The notes beneath the pieces were generated by a model. It did no database searches. It was not told the DNA's origin and saw nothing but the letters and a program-made list of their open reading frames with translations. The translations under genes were made by a program, and so were the position numbers. This document shows positions 17,873 through 26,545 of a DNA stretch of 64,000 nucleotides, one piece after another. Position 1 is the stretch's first letter, and each line of letters begins with the position of its first letter. The stretch is taken from NCBI GenBank assembly GCA_045541115.1, contig JAZQIM010000003.1, positions 61,220 through 125,219 on the forward strand. The letters run 5' to 3'. This stretch comes from Aphodoplasma sp045541115. Its GTDB lineage: Bacteria; Bacillota; Clostridia; UBA1381; UMGS1253.

Positions 17873-19200
17873 GAATGTTGTCCTCCTGTGTGTTGTTGTA
17901 TATTTAAAAGCTTTTGTACGAAATCTTCGCCGTCATTAAGTACCGGCACTATCTTAATATTAAGCCTTTTTTCAAGCTCTGTAAGGCTTATATCATCTAA
18001 AAACACATCATCATCTGCACGAAGCATTGATGCGGGAATATAAAGTGTCTCGCCAAGGTTTTTGTCTGCAAGTTGTTTTTCAATATCGCAAGCGCAGACA
18101 AGGCCGGTTACATTTACATCGCCGCCAAAGAACTCGTTTTTAATTGCGTAAACGTTTATTTTCAGACCTGCACTGTGCTGCATAATGCGGTTTGCAAGAG
18201 AGCAGATAAAATCATATGCAATCTCGCCTGTGGCGATGCTTACTTTTCTGCAAATTTTTTGTGGTTTTGTGTCTTTTAGTGCATTTGCAAACTCGCTTTC
18301 CATGCTAACGATAAGCCCTACGCCGTTATCGAGCTGTGGAAAGCCTTCGTATTCATCTTCGGTTGGGAAGCCCATGTTTGCCATAATATAAAATTCATCA
18401 GACGCATATACGAGAGACGAATTATATTTTTCTTTAAAAATTTTTTGCCATTTATTTATTTGCTCAATAATGGCTTTTGCGCTTGACGGAGTATATGATT
18501 TGAGCGGATATAAGCCGTTTCTGTGAGCGCTGAGCCCAACGGGAACGACGCTTATGCTCTCTACATACGGCGAGAGTAAAGACAAATCCTTAAGTGTTCT
18601 GTCGAGCTCATCAGAATCGTTTATGCCGGGGCATAGCACTATCTGACAGTTCATACGGATACCGTTTTGTGCAAGGCGTTTCATAATATCATAAACATTT
18701 CCTGCAAAACGGTTATTAAGCATCATCTTGCGCAAATCCGGGTTAGTCGTATGAACGGAAATATTTATAGGGGATATGCGCATACGGATAAAACGATCGA
18801 TATCATTATCACTTAAATTTGTAAGTGTTATATAATTCCCCTGTAAAAAAGACAGTCTTGCGTCATCATCTTTAAAGTACATCGTTTCGCGCATACCTTT
18901 TGGCAACTGGTCAATAAAACAGAATATGCACTTGTTTTTACAGCTTTTTGGCGTATCCATTAAAGAATTTTCAAATTCAATTCCTAAATCTTCGTATCCT
19001 GTGTACACCTCAATAATTTCGATATCGCCATTTTCTTTTAAAACTTCTATTTCGAGTTCTTCGTCACACGACAAAAACTTATAATCAAGCACGTCACAAA
19101 TTTTATTTTCATTTATACTAAGTATGCTGTCGCCGGGGCACAGACCGATTTGTTCGGCAATGCTTTCGGGCAAAACAGATTTAATTTTTGCGTTTTGCAT
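17857..19200 (-). CDS. DUF512 protein: PDZ domain plus radical SAM core
   Basis: About 447 residues. An N-terminal PDZ-like stretch (IKSVLPESIAEQIGLCPGDS) precedes a radical SAM CKNKCIFC cluster motif and the C-terminal DUF512 domain. The family is widespread in Clostridia, nearly always directly upstream of der, but its reaction is unknown. The ATG at 19198-19200 is preferred (AAAGGA upstream) over an in-frame ATG 48 bases earlier. Its 3' end overlaps der. Confidence 0.92.
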   Translation of the reverse strand: MQNAKIKSVLPESIAEQIGLCPGDSILSINENKICDVLDYKFLSCDEELEIEVLKENGDIEIIEVYTGYEDLGIEFENSLMDTPKSCKNKCIFCFIDQLPKGMRETMYFKDDDARLSFLQGNYITLTNLSDNDIDRFIRMRISPINISVHTTNPDLRKMMLNNRFAGNVYDIMKRLAQNGIRMNCQIVLCPGINDSDELDRTLKDLSLLSPYVESISVVPVGLSAHRNGLYPLKSYTPSSAKAIIEQINKWQKIFKEKYNSSLVYASDEFYIMANMGFPTEDEYEGFPQLDNGVGLIVSMESEFANALKDTKPQKICRKVSIATGEIAYDFICSLANRIMQHSAGLKINVYAIKNEFFGGDVNVTGLVCACDIEKQLADKNLGETLYIPASMLRADDDVFLDDISLTELEKRLNIKIVPVLNDGEDFVQKLLNIQQHTGGQHSWQNR

Positions 19201-19246
19201 AGCATATCCTTTCGTAAATAGCATAGTACATATATACCCAATAAAC

Positions 19247-19275
19247 ATTATCCACTAAAACACGCAAATAGTCAA
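19247..19275 (-). promoter_or_regulatory. Promoter of the DUF512-der-plsY-gpsA-rmuC run
   Basis: Minus strand TTGACT (19270-19275), 17-base spacer, GATAAT (19247-19252), about 45 bases before the DUF512 ATG. Confidence 0.6.
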
Positions 19276-19402
19276 GATGTTTTTAATAATTTAAGGAGAA
19301 AAACACAAGATATAGTAAATTTTTCTTGCATAATATAAATATATATGATAAGATGAAATTGGTCGCAAGGAGAAATCCTTGCAAGAAAGGGGAAGAAAGC
19401 AG

Positions 19403-20977
19403 ATGGAAAAAACCGAAAACAAAGTGGTTAAATTGCTACATATTTGTTTTATGGTGGCTTTTGGACTGGCTTTTTCTCTGATTATTTTAAATGTTTTATT
19501 TAACAGAAATGTAAATGAGTATAGCGCAAAGACGATAAGTTTTCTTTTTGTTGTATCATTTGCTTTTTTCTTGTTTTTTGCTTCGTTTATTAATAAAAGA
19601 CGAATTTTCTTCGAAAAACATTATACAAAGATTTTGCTTGTCTCGGTTATATATATTTTTGTGATTCAGATGATAATGCTCGTTATACTCCGCTTTGATC
19701 CGATATGGGATATGGAGGCCATTTATCGCGGTGCAATTTCGTGGGTTGAGACGGGAACATTCACAGATTATACTTCATCAACGTGTCATACAGATTATTT
19801 TTATATTTTTCCCAACAATTTAGGAAGCTTAACTTTTTTAGCACTAATTTTTAAAATTGCAAATATATTGGGTTTTCGTGATTATTTTTTAGTTGGCGGC
19901 GTAGTGAACGGCTTATTATTGGCAGTATCTGTTGTGTTGGCAACTAATATAAGTAAGAGGTTTTTTGGTGCTGTTGGCGGACTTTTTACACTTTTATTTT
20001 TCTTGTGCAGTGCACCGTTTTATATGATGGCACCGGTTTTTTATACCGATTCACTTTCGTTTGTTTTTCCGCTATTAACGTGCTTTTTGGTATTAAAAAG
20101 TGAGTCGGCGCCTACGCTAAAAACAAAAATTTGCTTTGCAGTGCTTGCGTGTACAGCTTGCCTTATTGGCGCGTTGATTAAAATGACTGTGTTAATTACG
20201 CTTATAGCGGTATTTATCTGGCTTTTGCTTGCGAGAAAATGGAAGGATTTAATCATACTTGTTTTGGTTTCTGCTATCGTTTTCTGTGCAGGATTTTCAG
20301 GCTTTGGCACATATATGTATACAAATCATCTTGATACTCTAAAAGCTGATCAGAAAAATCAACCGATTTGGTTTTGGCTTAATATGGCTATAGTAGAGGA
20401 AGGTTATTTTAATGGTAAAATATTTCAGGCATCTTCCGATATAGAGGGTAAAGAAGCAAAGTCGGATTTTCTTAAAGAGGTTTATGTAGCAAATATCAAA
20501 GAGCGTGGTGCGGATAGTCTGCTAAAATTATTTACGCGCAAAGCTGCCAGAGTGTTTGGTGATGGCACGTATGCTTTGTCGGAGTTTTTAGACGACAGGC
20601 CGCTGCAGATGCGAGGTATTCATCAATATATTTTATATGTAGGAAATAAGTATGGCGCCTACAGGATGTTTACAACGGGAATTTTCCTGGCGCTACAGGC
20701 ATTTATGTTGTTTTCGATAAACTTTAAGAAACGAAATCTTTCATTTATCTTGCCGCAACTTTGTGTTTTTGGCATTATGTTTTTCTTGCTGTTTTGGGAA
20801 ATAAAAAGCTGTTATATGATTAATTTCATACCTTTTATCTTTATATGTGCGTCCGGTGGATTGTATCAGATTGTATGTGTATCCGGTGGTTTCTTTAAGC
20901 TGATGCGATCTGTAAAAAAGGATGTTAAAAAGTTTTTCTTACCAAAAAAACGTAGTAAGGTTATTGCAAATAAATAG
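19403..20977 (+). CDS. Polytopic membrane protein, GT39/GT-C-like glycosyltransferase
   Basis: About 524 residues with some 11-13 hydrophobic segments. An acidic extracytoplasmic loop after the early helices (FDPIWDMEAIYRGAISW) and the overall plan resemble GT-C glycosyltransferases of the GT39 type, which use lipid-linked sugars outside the membrane. The C-terminus is basic and cytoplasmic. Two starts compete: TTG at 19379 behind AAGGAG, and ATG at 19403 behind GGGGAAG; I chose the ATG. It stands alone with no glycan cluster nearby, so the acceptor is unknown. Confidence 0.7.
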   Translation: MEKTENKVVKLLHICFMVAFGLAFSLIILNVLFNRNVNEYSAKTISFLFVVSFAFFLFFASFINKRRIFFEKHYTKILLVSVIYIFVIQMIMLVILRFDPIWDMEAIYRGAISWVETGTFTDYTSSTCHTDYFYIFPNNLGSLTFLALIFKIANILGFRDYFLVGGVVNGLLLAVSVVLATNISKRFFGAVGGLFTLLFFLCSAPFYMMAPVFYTDSLSFVFPLLTCFLVLKSESAPTLKTKICFAVLACTACLIGALIKMTVLITLIAVFIWLLLARKWKDLIILVLVSAIVFCAGFSGFGTYMYTNHLDTLKADQKNQPIWFWLNMAIVEEGYFNGKIFQASSDIEGKEAKSDFLKEVYVANIKERGADSLLKLFTRKAARVFGDGTYALSEFLDDRPLQMRGIHQYILYVGNKYGAYRMFTTGIFLALQAFMLFSINFKKRNLSFILPQLCVFGIMFFLLFWEIKSCYMINFIPFIFICASGGLYQIVCVSGGFFKLMRSVKKDVKKFFLPKKRSKVIANK

Positions 20978-20995
20978 AAAAATTTTTTATGGGGT

Positions 20996-21033
20996 TTCGA
21001 TATGTTATATAGTAGCTAAAATCGCATATCGAA
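20996..21033 (+). other. 9-bp inverted repeat before the uracil permease
   Basis: TTCGATATG (20996-21004) and CATATCGAA (21025-21033) form a perfect 9-bp stem around a 20-base loop. It may end the GT39-like transcript or act as a regulatory site for the permease. The T tract after it is weak (TTTAT). A TTGACA at 21041-21046 follows, without a clear -10. Confidence 0.4.
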
Positions 21034-21088
21034 TTTATAGTTGACATCAAATCGTTTTAAATAAAATAAAAAATGGAGGGGATTTAAA

Positions 21089-22453
21089 ATGAAAATGATT
21101 TATGATGTAGAGGACAAGCCTAAGTTTGGTCAAATGCTGATTTTTGCTATTCAGCAGCTATTGGCAATTATGACAGCAACTTTGGTTGTTCCGGTAGTTG
21201 TGAACCAGGCAACAGGTTCACTCATGAGTTCGGCTGCTGCTTTGGTGGGAGCAGGTATTGGAACTTTAGTTTACATTCTATTCACCAAAAAGAAAAGCCC
21301 TGTATTTTTAGGCTCATCATTTGCCTTTATCGGCTCAATGATTACGGCTTTTGCAGGTGCGGCATCAATGTCACTCGGATATTTAGGCTTAATTATCGGC
21401 GCTCTTTTTGCAGCTTTAGTTTATGTGATTATTGCTGTTATCGTTAAGTTTGCCGGCGTTAAGTGGATTAACAAGATTATGCCTGTAACAGTTATTGGTC
21501 CTATCGTTGCAATCATCGGACTTTCACTTGCAGGTAACGCAATTGGAGATATTACAAAAGGCAGTGTGCCGGATGTGGCTGCATCGCCACTTATTACTGT
21601 TTTATGCGGAATAATCACATTGATTGTAACGATCATTTCTTCGTCATACAGTAAAAAGATTGGAAGATTGATTCCGTTTATTTTTGGTATTTTGGCAGGA
21701 TATGCAGCTTCGGGAATATTCACACTTATTGGCTATGGTGCAAATATAGATGCTCTTAAGGTGCTCAATGTTGAACCGTTTAAAGCGCTTGTTGCAAATG
21801 GCGTTACATTAAAAACATTCTTATCAGTTCCTGAATTTACATTTATGAATGTTTCAGAAGGCTTTAAGGTGCTTGACTGGACATATATCAGCACAATCGC
21901 TGTAGCATATGTTCCGGTTGCATTTGTTGTATTTGCAGAGCATCTTGCAGATCATAAGAACATTTCTTCAATTATCGAAAGAGATTTGCTTGAAAATCCA
22001 GGCTTGCACAGAACGCTTCTTGGTGATGGTATAGGTTCGTTTGTCGGTGCACTTTTCGGCGGATGCCCGAACACAACATATGGCGAGTCGGTTGGCTGTG
22101 TTGCGATCACGAAAAATGCGTCGGTAGCGACTATATTTACAGCTGCAATTTTAGCAATCATCATTGCGTTTATATCGCCGTTTATTGCCTTTGTTAATTC
22201 TATTCCGTCATGTGTTATGGGCGGTGTATGCATGGCGCTTTATGGCTTTATCGCAGTATCAGGTTTAAAGATGATTCAGCAGGTAGATTTAAATCAAAAC
22301 AAAAATCTCTTTGTTGTATCGACAATTTTGATTTCTGGCATAGGCGGTTTAACATTGACAATCGGAAAAGTAACGCTTACAGCTGTAGCCTGCTCTTTGA
22401 TTTTAGGTATTATTCTTAACTTGATTTTATCAAAGGCGAAGGATGCAGAGTAA
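21089..22453 (+). CDS. uraA: Uracil permease (NCS2 family)
   Basis: 454 residues with about 14 helices of the NCS2 fold. EHLADHKNISSIIERDLL and the signature GCPNTTYGESVG match uracil permeases rather than xanthine or purine carriers. It would import uracil with protons. No PyrR-type attenuator is evident upstream. A bidirectional terminator follows. pyrE lies 6 kb downstream, but no other pyrimidine gene is nearby. Confidence 0.92.
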   Translation: MKMIYDVEDKPKFGQMLIFAIQQLLAIMTATLVVPVVVNQATGSLMSSAAALVGAGIGTLVYILFTKKKSPVFLGSSFAFIGSMITAFAGAASMSLGYLGLIIGALFAALVYVIIAVIVKFAGVKWINKIMPVTVIGPIVAIIGLSLAGNAIGDITKGSVPDVAASPLITVLCGIITLIVTIISSSYSKKIGRLIPFIFGILAGYAASGIFTLIGYGANIDALKVLNVEPFKALVANGVTLKTFLSVPEFTFMNVSEGFKVLDWTYISTIAVAYVPVAFVVFAEHLADHKNISSIIERDLLENPGLHRTLLGDGIGSFVGALFGGCPNTTYGESVGCVAITKNASVATIFTAAILAIIIAFISPFIAFVNSIPSCVMGGVCMALYGFIAVSGLKMIQQVDLNQNKNLFVVSTILISGIGGLTLTIGKVTLTAVACSLILGIILNLILSKAKDAE

Positions 22454-22475
22454 GAAAATACATATGTTTAAATTT

Positions 22476-22506
22476 AAAGGAGCTGTAGAAATACAGCTCC
22501 TTTTTT
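22476..22506. terminator. Bidirectional terminator between uraA and rlmN
   Basis: AAAGGAGCTGTA (22476-22487) / TACAGCTCCTTT (22492-22503) with a GAAA loop; T run to 22506 on the plus strand and AAATTT-rich flank on the other. It serves two converging genes. Confidence 0.9.
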
Positions 22507-23527
22507 ATAAATTATTTTTATAATCAGCACTAAGTTGACCGCAGGCGGCATTTAAATCGCTGCCAAATTCACGGCGCACTGTCACATTTATATTATGTTT
22601 TTTAAGAATATCAAAAAAATCTGCAATTCGTGCTTTGTCACTTGGCTGATAGTTTGTTGAGCGGGTTTTGTTGTAAGGGATAAGATTGACATAACAGTTT
22701 AAATCTTTTAGCAGGCTCGCAAGTTCTAAAGCGCAGTTATCCGAATCGTTGATGCCTTTTATCATAATATAAGCAAAGGTGACCTTTTTCTTGCCTTTTG
22801 CGCTATATTGCTTTGCAGCTTCTATTAAGCCATCGATAGAATAGGTTTTGTTGATTGGCATCAGCCTGTTACGCAACGCGTCATTAGGGGCGTGGAGACT
22901 GATAGCGAGGCTGTTTAGTGTGTCACGCTGGGCGTATTGTATCATTTTTGGCGTGATGCCGCAGGTAGAAATGGTCACATGGCGTGTAGCAATTTCAATT
23001 CCTGATTGTTCTGTTACAATATCAATAAAACTCATTACATTTTCATAGTTATCAAAAGGTTCGCCGATGCCCATCAGCACCACATGGGAAACCGGAATTT
23101 TTAGAACATCACGAATGTATAAAAGCTGCTGAACCATTTCATGAGTATCTAAATTTCGTATTTTTTTTAGTTTTCCGCTTTCGCAAAATGCACAATTCAT
23201 GTTGCATCCAACCTGACTGGAGATGCAAACGCCGTTGCCGTAGTCATGACGCATCAAAACAGTTTCAATTGTATGCCCATCAGAAAGGCGAAAAAGATAT
23301 TTGCATGTGGAATCATTTTCGCTTTTTGTCACAAGCTCAAGTTGTGATATACTAAAATCCTTACACAGCTTTGTTTTTACAGGCATAGAGAGGGTTTTAA
23401 TATCAAGAAAGGATGTAAGTTTGTCTCTGTATAGGGCATTAAAAACAATTTTCGCTTTTGCAGGGTTTTCACCATTTGATTTAAAATAATCTTGCAGCAT
23501 TGCAAGTGTTTGACCGTAAATATTCAT
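22505..23527 (-). CDS. rlmN: RlmN/Cfr-family radical SAM rRNA/tRNA methylase
   Basis: 340 residues. C108-C112-C115 (CNMNCAFC) bind the 4Fe-4S cluster; C101 (CISSQVGC) and C329 (AACGQL) match the two catalytic cysteines of RlmN, which methylates C2 of A2503 in 23S rRNA and A37 in tRNAs. The residues after the cluster (ESGKLKKIRNL) differ from the common ASTxxGLxRNL pattern, so this may be a second, divergent copy; the usual rlmN neighbours (rsmB, prkC-type genes) are absent. Monocistronic, divergent from the B12 riboswitch. Confidence 0.85.
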   Translation of the reverse strand: MNIYGQTLAMLQDYFKSNGENPAKAKIVFNALYRDKLTSFLDIKTLSMPVKTKLCKDFSISQLELVTKSENDSTCKYLFRLSDGHTIETVLMRHDYGNGVCISSQVGCNMNCAFCESGKLKKIRNLDTHEMVQQLLYIRDVLKIPVSHVVLMGIGEPFDNYENVMSFIDIVTEQSGIEIATRHVTISTCGITPKMIQYAQRDTLNSLAISLHAPNDALRNRLMPINKTYSIDGLIEAAKQYSAKGKKKVTFAYIMIKGINDSDNCALELASLLKDLNCYVNLIPYNKTRSTNYQPSDKARIADFFDILKKHNINVTVRREFGSDLNAACGQLSADYKNNL

Positions 23528-23609
23528 AATGATTCCTCTTATTTTTAATCGTACTTGTTATCCTCTATTATATAAAAAAATTTTTATATTGTAAAGTTCT
23601 GTTTATGGG

Positions 23610-23638
23610 TTGAAAAAATGCATAGAATATGGTAAAAT
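23610..23638 (+). promoter_or_regulatory. Promoter of the B12-regulated transcript
   Basis: TTGAAA (23610-23615), 17-base spacer, TAAAAT (23633-23638), about 30 bases before the aptamer begins. Confidence 0.75.
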
Positions 23639-23659
23639 ATATAAAAATACATTTTAATA

Positions 23660-23885
23660 TTTCACACAAAGTGTCGGTGGTACTGCATATAGGTACCATA
23701 GGTGAAAAGGGAACACGGTTAGAATCCGTGACGATAACTGTCGCCGTATATATCAAATGTTTTTATGTCCGTCGGTGAAAGCCGGTCATTGGGAAACCGA
23801 GAAGGCAGGGTATAAAAATGCAAAGCGTTTGCTTTATATGATATGAGTCGGAAGACCTGCTTTGATATTATTCCGTATGGGAATG
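23660..23885 (+). ncRNA. Cobalamin riboswitch aptamer
   Basis: The conserved parts of the adenosylcobalamin/cobalamin class appear in order: GAAAAGGGAACACGG and AATCCGTGACGATAACTGT, then TTGGGAAACCGAGAAGGC, then the B12 box GAGTCGGAAGACCTGC (23845-23860; consensus AGCCAGGAGACCTGCC). A hairpin with stem ATTCC/GGAAT and loop GTATG (23870-23884) fits the L13 kissing loop, whose partner would be near CGCCGTATAT. Binding of corrinoid would favour the terminator at 23946 and switch off the two exported-protein genes. This and the platform fill the gene-free 23528-24014. Confidence 0.95.
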
Positions 23886-23887
23886 AT

Positions 23888-23903
23888 TTTTGCGCGCGCA
23901 AAA
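23888..23903 (+). other. GC-rich palindrome in the riboswitch expression platform
   Basis: TTTTGCGCGCGCAAAA is a perfect 16-base palindrome lying between the aptamer and the terminator, in otherwise AT-rich DNA. It could form a hairpin in the platform or a protein site. Confidence 0.5.
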
Positions 23904-23945
23904 TTATTTTTTGTGCTTGTTTTGTGAACGCTTACAGGAAAACAC

Positions 23946-23980
23946 AGCTGTGGCATCTTATTTAGATGTCACAGCTTTTT
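23946..23980 (+). terminator. Riboswitch-controlled terminator
   Basis: AGCTGTGGCATCT (23946-23958) pairs with AGATGTCACAGCT (23964-23976; one G-U pair) and runs into TTTTTTAT. It stands about 35 bases before the first gene, the usual output of a transcriptional OFF switch. Confidence 0.9.
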
Positions 23981-24014
23981 TATATATAAAAAACAAATGA
24001 GAGGATGTTTTAAA

Positions 24015-26543
24015 ATGTTAAAAAGAGTACTATCAGTTTTTTTGGCGCTTATTATGCTTTTAAGTGCTACTTCGGTTTTAGCGCAAGATGTGTCAGAGGG
24101 AATAACAGTATATCTATGCGTAAGCCAATGTGGGGAAATAGTAAAAGATAAACATGGGAATGAGATGGCGTATGTTGGCATTAAATTAGGCGGCAAGACA
24201 GAGTATAGTCTTGATGATGTGTTTAAAGAGGCACATATAAATCATTATGAAGGTGGCATAGACGGATATGCTTCGAGCGTAGGTGAGTGGGGTTTTGGAG
24301 TTGATAAGTTCTGGGGAGATACAAGTTATAATTTTGGATATCAGGTAAATGGTGGTATTGAGTCGGTTAGCGGACCTGATCATATAGTAAATGACGGCGA
24401 TTATGTTGATGTGTGCATATATAAAAATTTATACCCTGATACTGAAAGTTACTCAAAGTTCGACAGCACATCGAAAAACATATTATGTGGAGAAGAGATA
24501 ACACTTACGCTTTCTGCTGTAAGTGGCTATGATGAAAACTGGGCAAATATTTTTTCGTCTTGTGAAGGTGCAACAATTACAATTAACGATGAAGAAACAT
24601 TATACACAACGAATGAAAACGGCGAAGTGACAATTTTGTTTGAAACTGAAGGCAACTATATCATTTCTGCAAAAAAAGAAAAGATATTAAATGATGAAAC
24701 CAGACCTGCAATTACGGCGCCACTTTGCGTGGTTAAAGTAAATGAACGTCCGGAAATAAAGATAATTCACAATATTGCAGCCGGCTATTCGCAAATGAAT
24801 TTAGAAGATGCTGCAGGCAATTTGCCGTGGATAGTTGCAGATATGGCGGTTTATGAAGAGCTTTATCCGTCAAGTGATTATGTGTTTTCAAGTGACAAAA
24901 AACAAGAAGCACTTGAATTGATTGTAGATGCTGCAACCACTGCAACATCAGCGGGAGATTTGGCGAAGTATAGTCTTGCTCTAAGAGCGATGGGGTATGA
25001 TGCAAAAAATATCTATACAAAGGAATTTGAAAAAGATGACATAATAGCTAAACTTGTATCGCTTGTTGAAAATCGAGATGAGAGCGTGACTAACATCTAT
25101 ACTTTACCATATGTGATAATAGCTTTATCTCAGGCGGATGATTACGCATCTAATGAGCAAATGGAGTATCTTATCTCGACGGCTATTGAAAGTAAAACAA
25201 GTTGGCAGGATACTGAATTTGGAACGGATGCTCTCACGCCGATGGTGCTTGCGCTAGCTCCATATTATAACATGCGCGAAGATATAAAAGAAATTATAGA
25301 TGAAGCAGTTATAATTTTAAAGGAAAATCAGCGTGTCGATGGTCTTATTGACGGTTTTGTAGGTTATGAGTCAGCATCTACGGGTCTTGCAATTTGCGCG
25401 CTTTCAGCTGTTGGCATTGATTCAAAAGAGATAAAAAAAGCTGAGAACAGTTTAATTGACGGACTCATTGTGACTGCTACAGAGCAAATGGATGGTTTTC
25501 CTAATGCTTTTGCAACAGAGCAAGGCTTTAGAGGTCTTTTGGCTTGGAAATATATAGCAGAAGGCATTGATAAAGCTATGTATGATTTTAAAGATAAAGA
25601 TATGGATGAAGCTAACGTGTCAGGATGTATGCTTTGTCCTGTAGTGTTTGATGTTGTGCCACAAACGGCAATTGTTAAGGCTGACGGAGTGAAAAAAATA
25701 GCGCACAATTGTTTTGACCTTGGCGAAGGCGTGTACACATTTAGTATTTCCGCGGGTGGTTATGCTTCTGCAACATATACAGTGGAAATATCAGCGGTAG
25801 ATGTTTTAAATCGTGCTCCTAAAAATATTACATTATTTTTGAATAAAACATCCGGCGGTGGTGGCGGATCAGGTATAAGTGACAAGAAGGAAGAGCAAAA
25901 AGAAGAAGTGAAGAAAGAGAATGAAGAAAACGAAGAAAAAACACAAGAAGAAGTAAAAACAGAAACTGAAAAATCTATTTTTAATGAAAATACTTTTGTT
26001 GATGTCAAAGCTGAAAATTGGTATTTTCCGGCGGTAAAGTATGTTTATGAAAATAATTTGTTTAAAGGCACAGACAAAGGTTTTGAGCCGGAAGCGCCAA
26101 TGACAAGAGCAATGCTTGTTACCGTTTTATATAGGCTTGATAATTGCCCGGATAATACGGGCACAAATAGTTTTGATGATGTAAATGATGATCTGTGGTA
26201 TGCAGAAGGTGTAAAGTGGGCAGCACAAAATAAAATTGTAAATGGAGTATCTGACACAAACTTTGCGCCTGAAGACAAAATAACAAGAGAGCAGGTTTTG
26301 ACGATTTTATTTAGATATGCTGTATCTAAAGGGTATAGTGTGCCGACGCAAAAAGAGAGTGATATATCTTTATTTGAAGATTATAAAGATATATCATCAT
26401 ATGCTGCAGAAGCAATCAATTATATGCTATCAAGTGGTATAATTCGAGGCAGAGATGATAACAAAATTGCGCCGGCAAATGATATTACAAGAGCAGAAGT
26501 TGCTATGATACTTGCAAGATTTGCAGAGGTGAAAAGACAATAG
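24015..26543 (+). CDS. Surface protein: DUF4430-like, alpha/alpha-toroid and SLH domains; probable corrinoid binder
   Basis: 842 residues. Signal peptide 1-23 (cut VLA|QD); DUF4430-like domain 25-135; Ig-like beta region about 138-248; an alpha-helical toroid about 250-535 with repeated helix pairs (LAKYSLALRAMGYD, LPYVIIALSQADDY, STGLAICALSAVGID, EQGFRGLLAWKYI) like those of prenyltransferase/cobalamin-binding folds; a PEGA-like beta stretch 538-612; a Gly-rich then Glu/Lys-rich linker; three SLH repeats from about 660, with TRA/TRE motifs, for anchoring to the cell wall. The ATG at 24015 is set by GAGAGGA. Control by a B12 riboswitch and the toroid-plus-DUF4430 make-up, as in intrinsic factor, suggest it captures corrinoids outside the cell. 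Binding itself is inferred. Confidence 0.75.
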   Translation: MLKRVLSVFLALIMLLSATSVLAQDVSEGITVYLCVSQCGEIVKDKHGNEMAYVGIKLGGKTEYSLDDVFKEAHINHYEGGIDGYASSVGEWGFGVDKFWGDTSYNFGYQVNGGIESVSGPDHIVNDGDYVDVCIYKNLYPDTESYSKFDSTSKNILCGEEITLTLSAVSGYDENWANIFSSCEGATITINDEETLYTTNENGEVTILFETEGNYIISAKKEKILNDETRPAITAPLCVVKVNERPEIKIIHNIAAGYSQMNLEDAAGNLPWIVADMAVYEELYPSSDYVFSSDKKQEALELIVDAATTATSAGDLAKYSLALRAMGYDAKNIYTKEFEKDDIIAKLVSLVENRDESVTNIYTLPYVIIALSQADDYASNEQMEYLISTAIESKTSWQDTEFGTDALTPMVLALAPYYNMREDIKEIIDEAVIILKENQRVDGLIDGFVGYESASTGLAICALSAVGIDSKEIKKAENSLIDGLIVTATEQMDGFPNAFATEQGFRGLLAWKYIAEGIDKAMYDFKDKDMDEANVSGCMLCPVVFDVVPQTAIVKADGVKKIAHNCFDLGEGVYTFSISAGGYASATYTVEISAVDVLNRAPKNITLFLNKTSGGGGGSGISDKKEEQKEEVKKENEENEEKTQEEVKTETEKSIFNENTFVDVKAENWYFPAVKYVYENNLFKGTDKGFEPEAPMTRAMLVTVLYRLDNCPDNTGTNSFDDVNDDLWYAEGVKWAAQNKIVNGVSDTNFAPEDKITREQVLTILFRYAVSKGYSVPTQKESDISLFEDYKDISSYAAEAINYMLSSGIIRGRDDNKIAPANDITRAEVAMILARFAEVKRQ

Positions 26544-26545
26544 GT

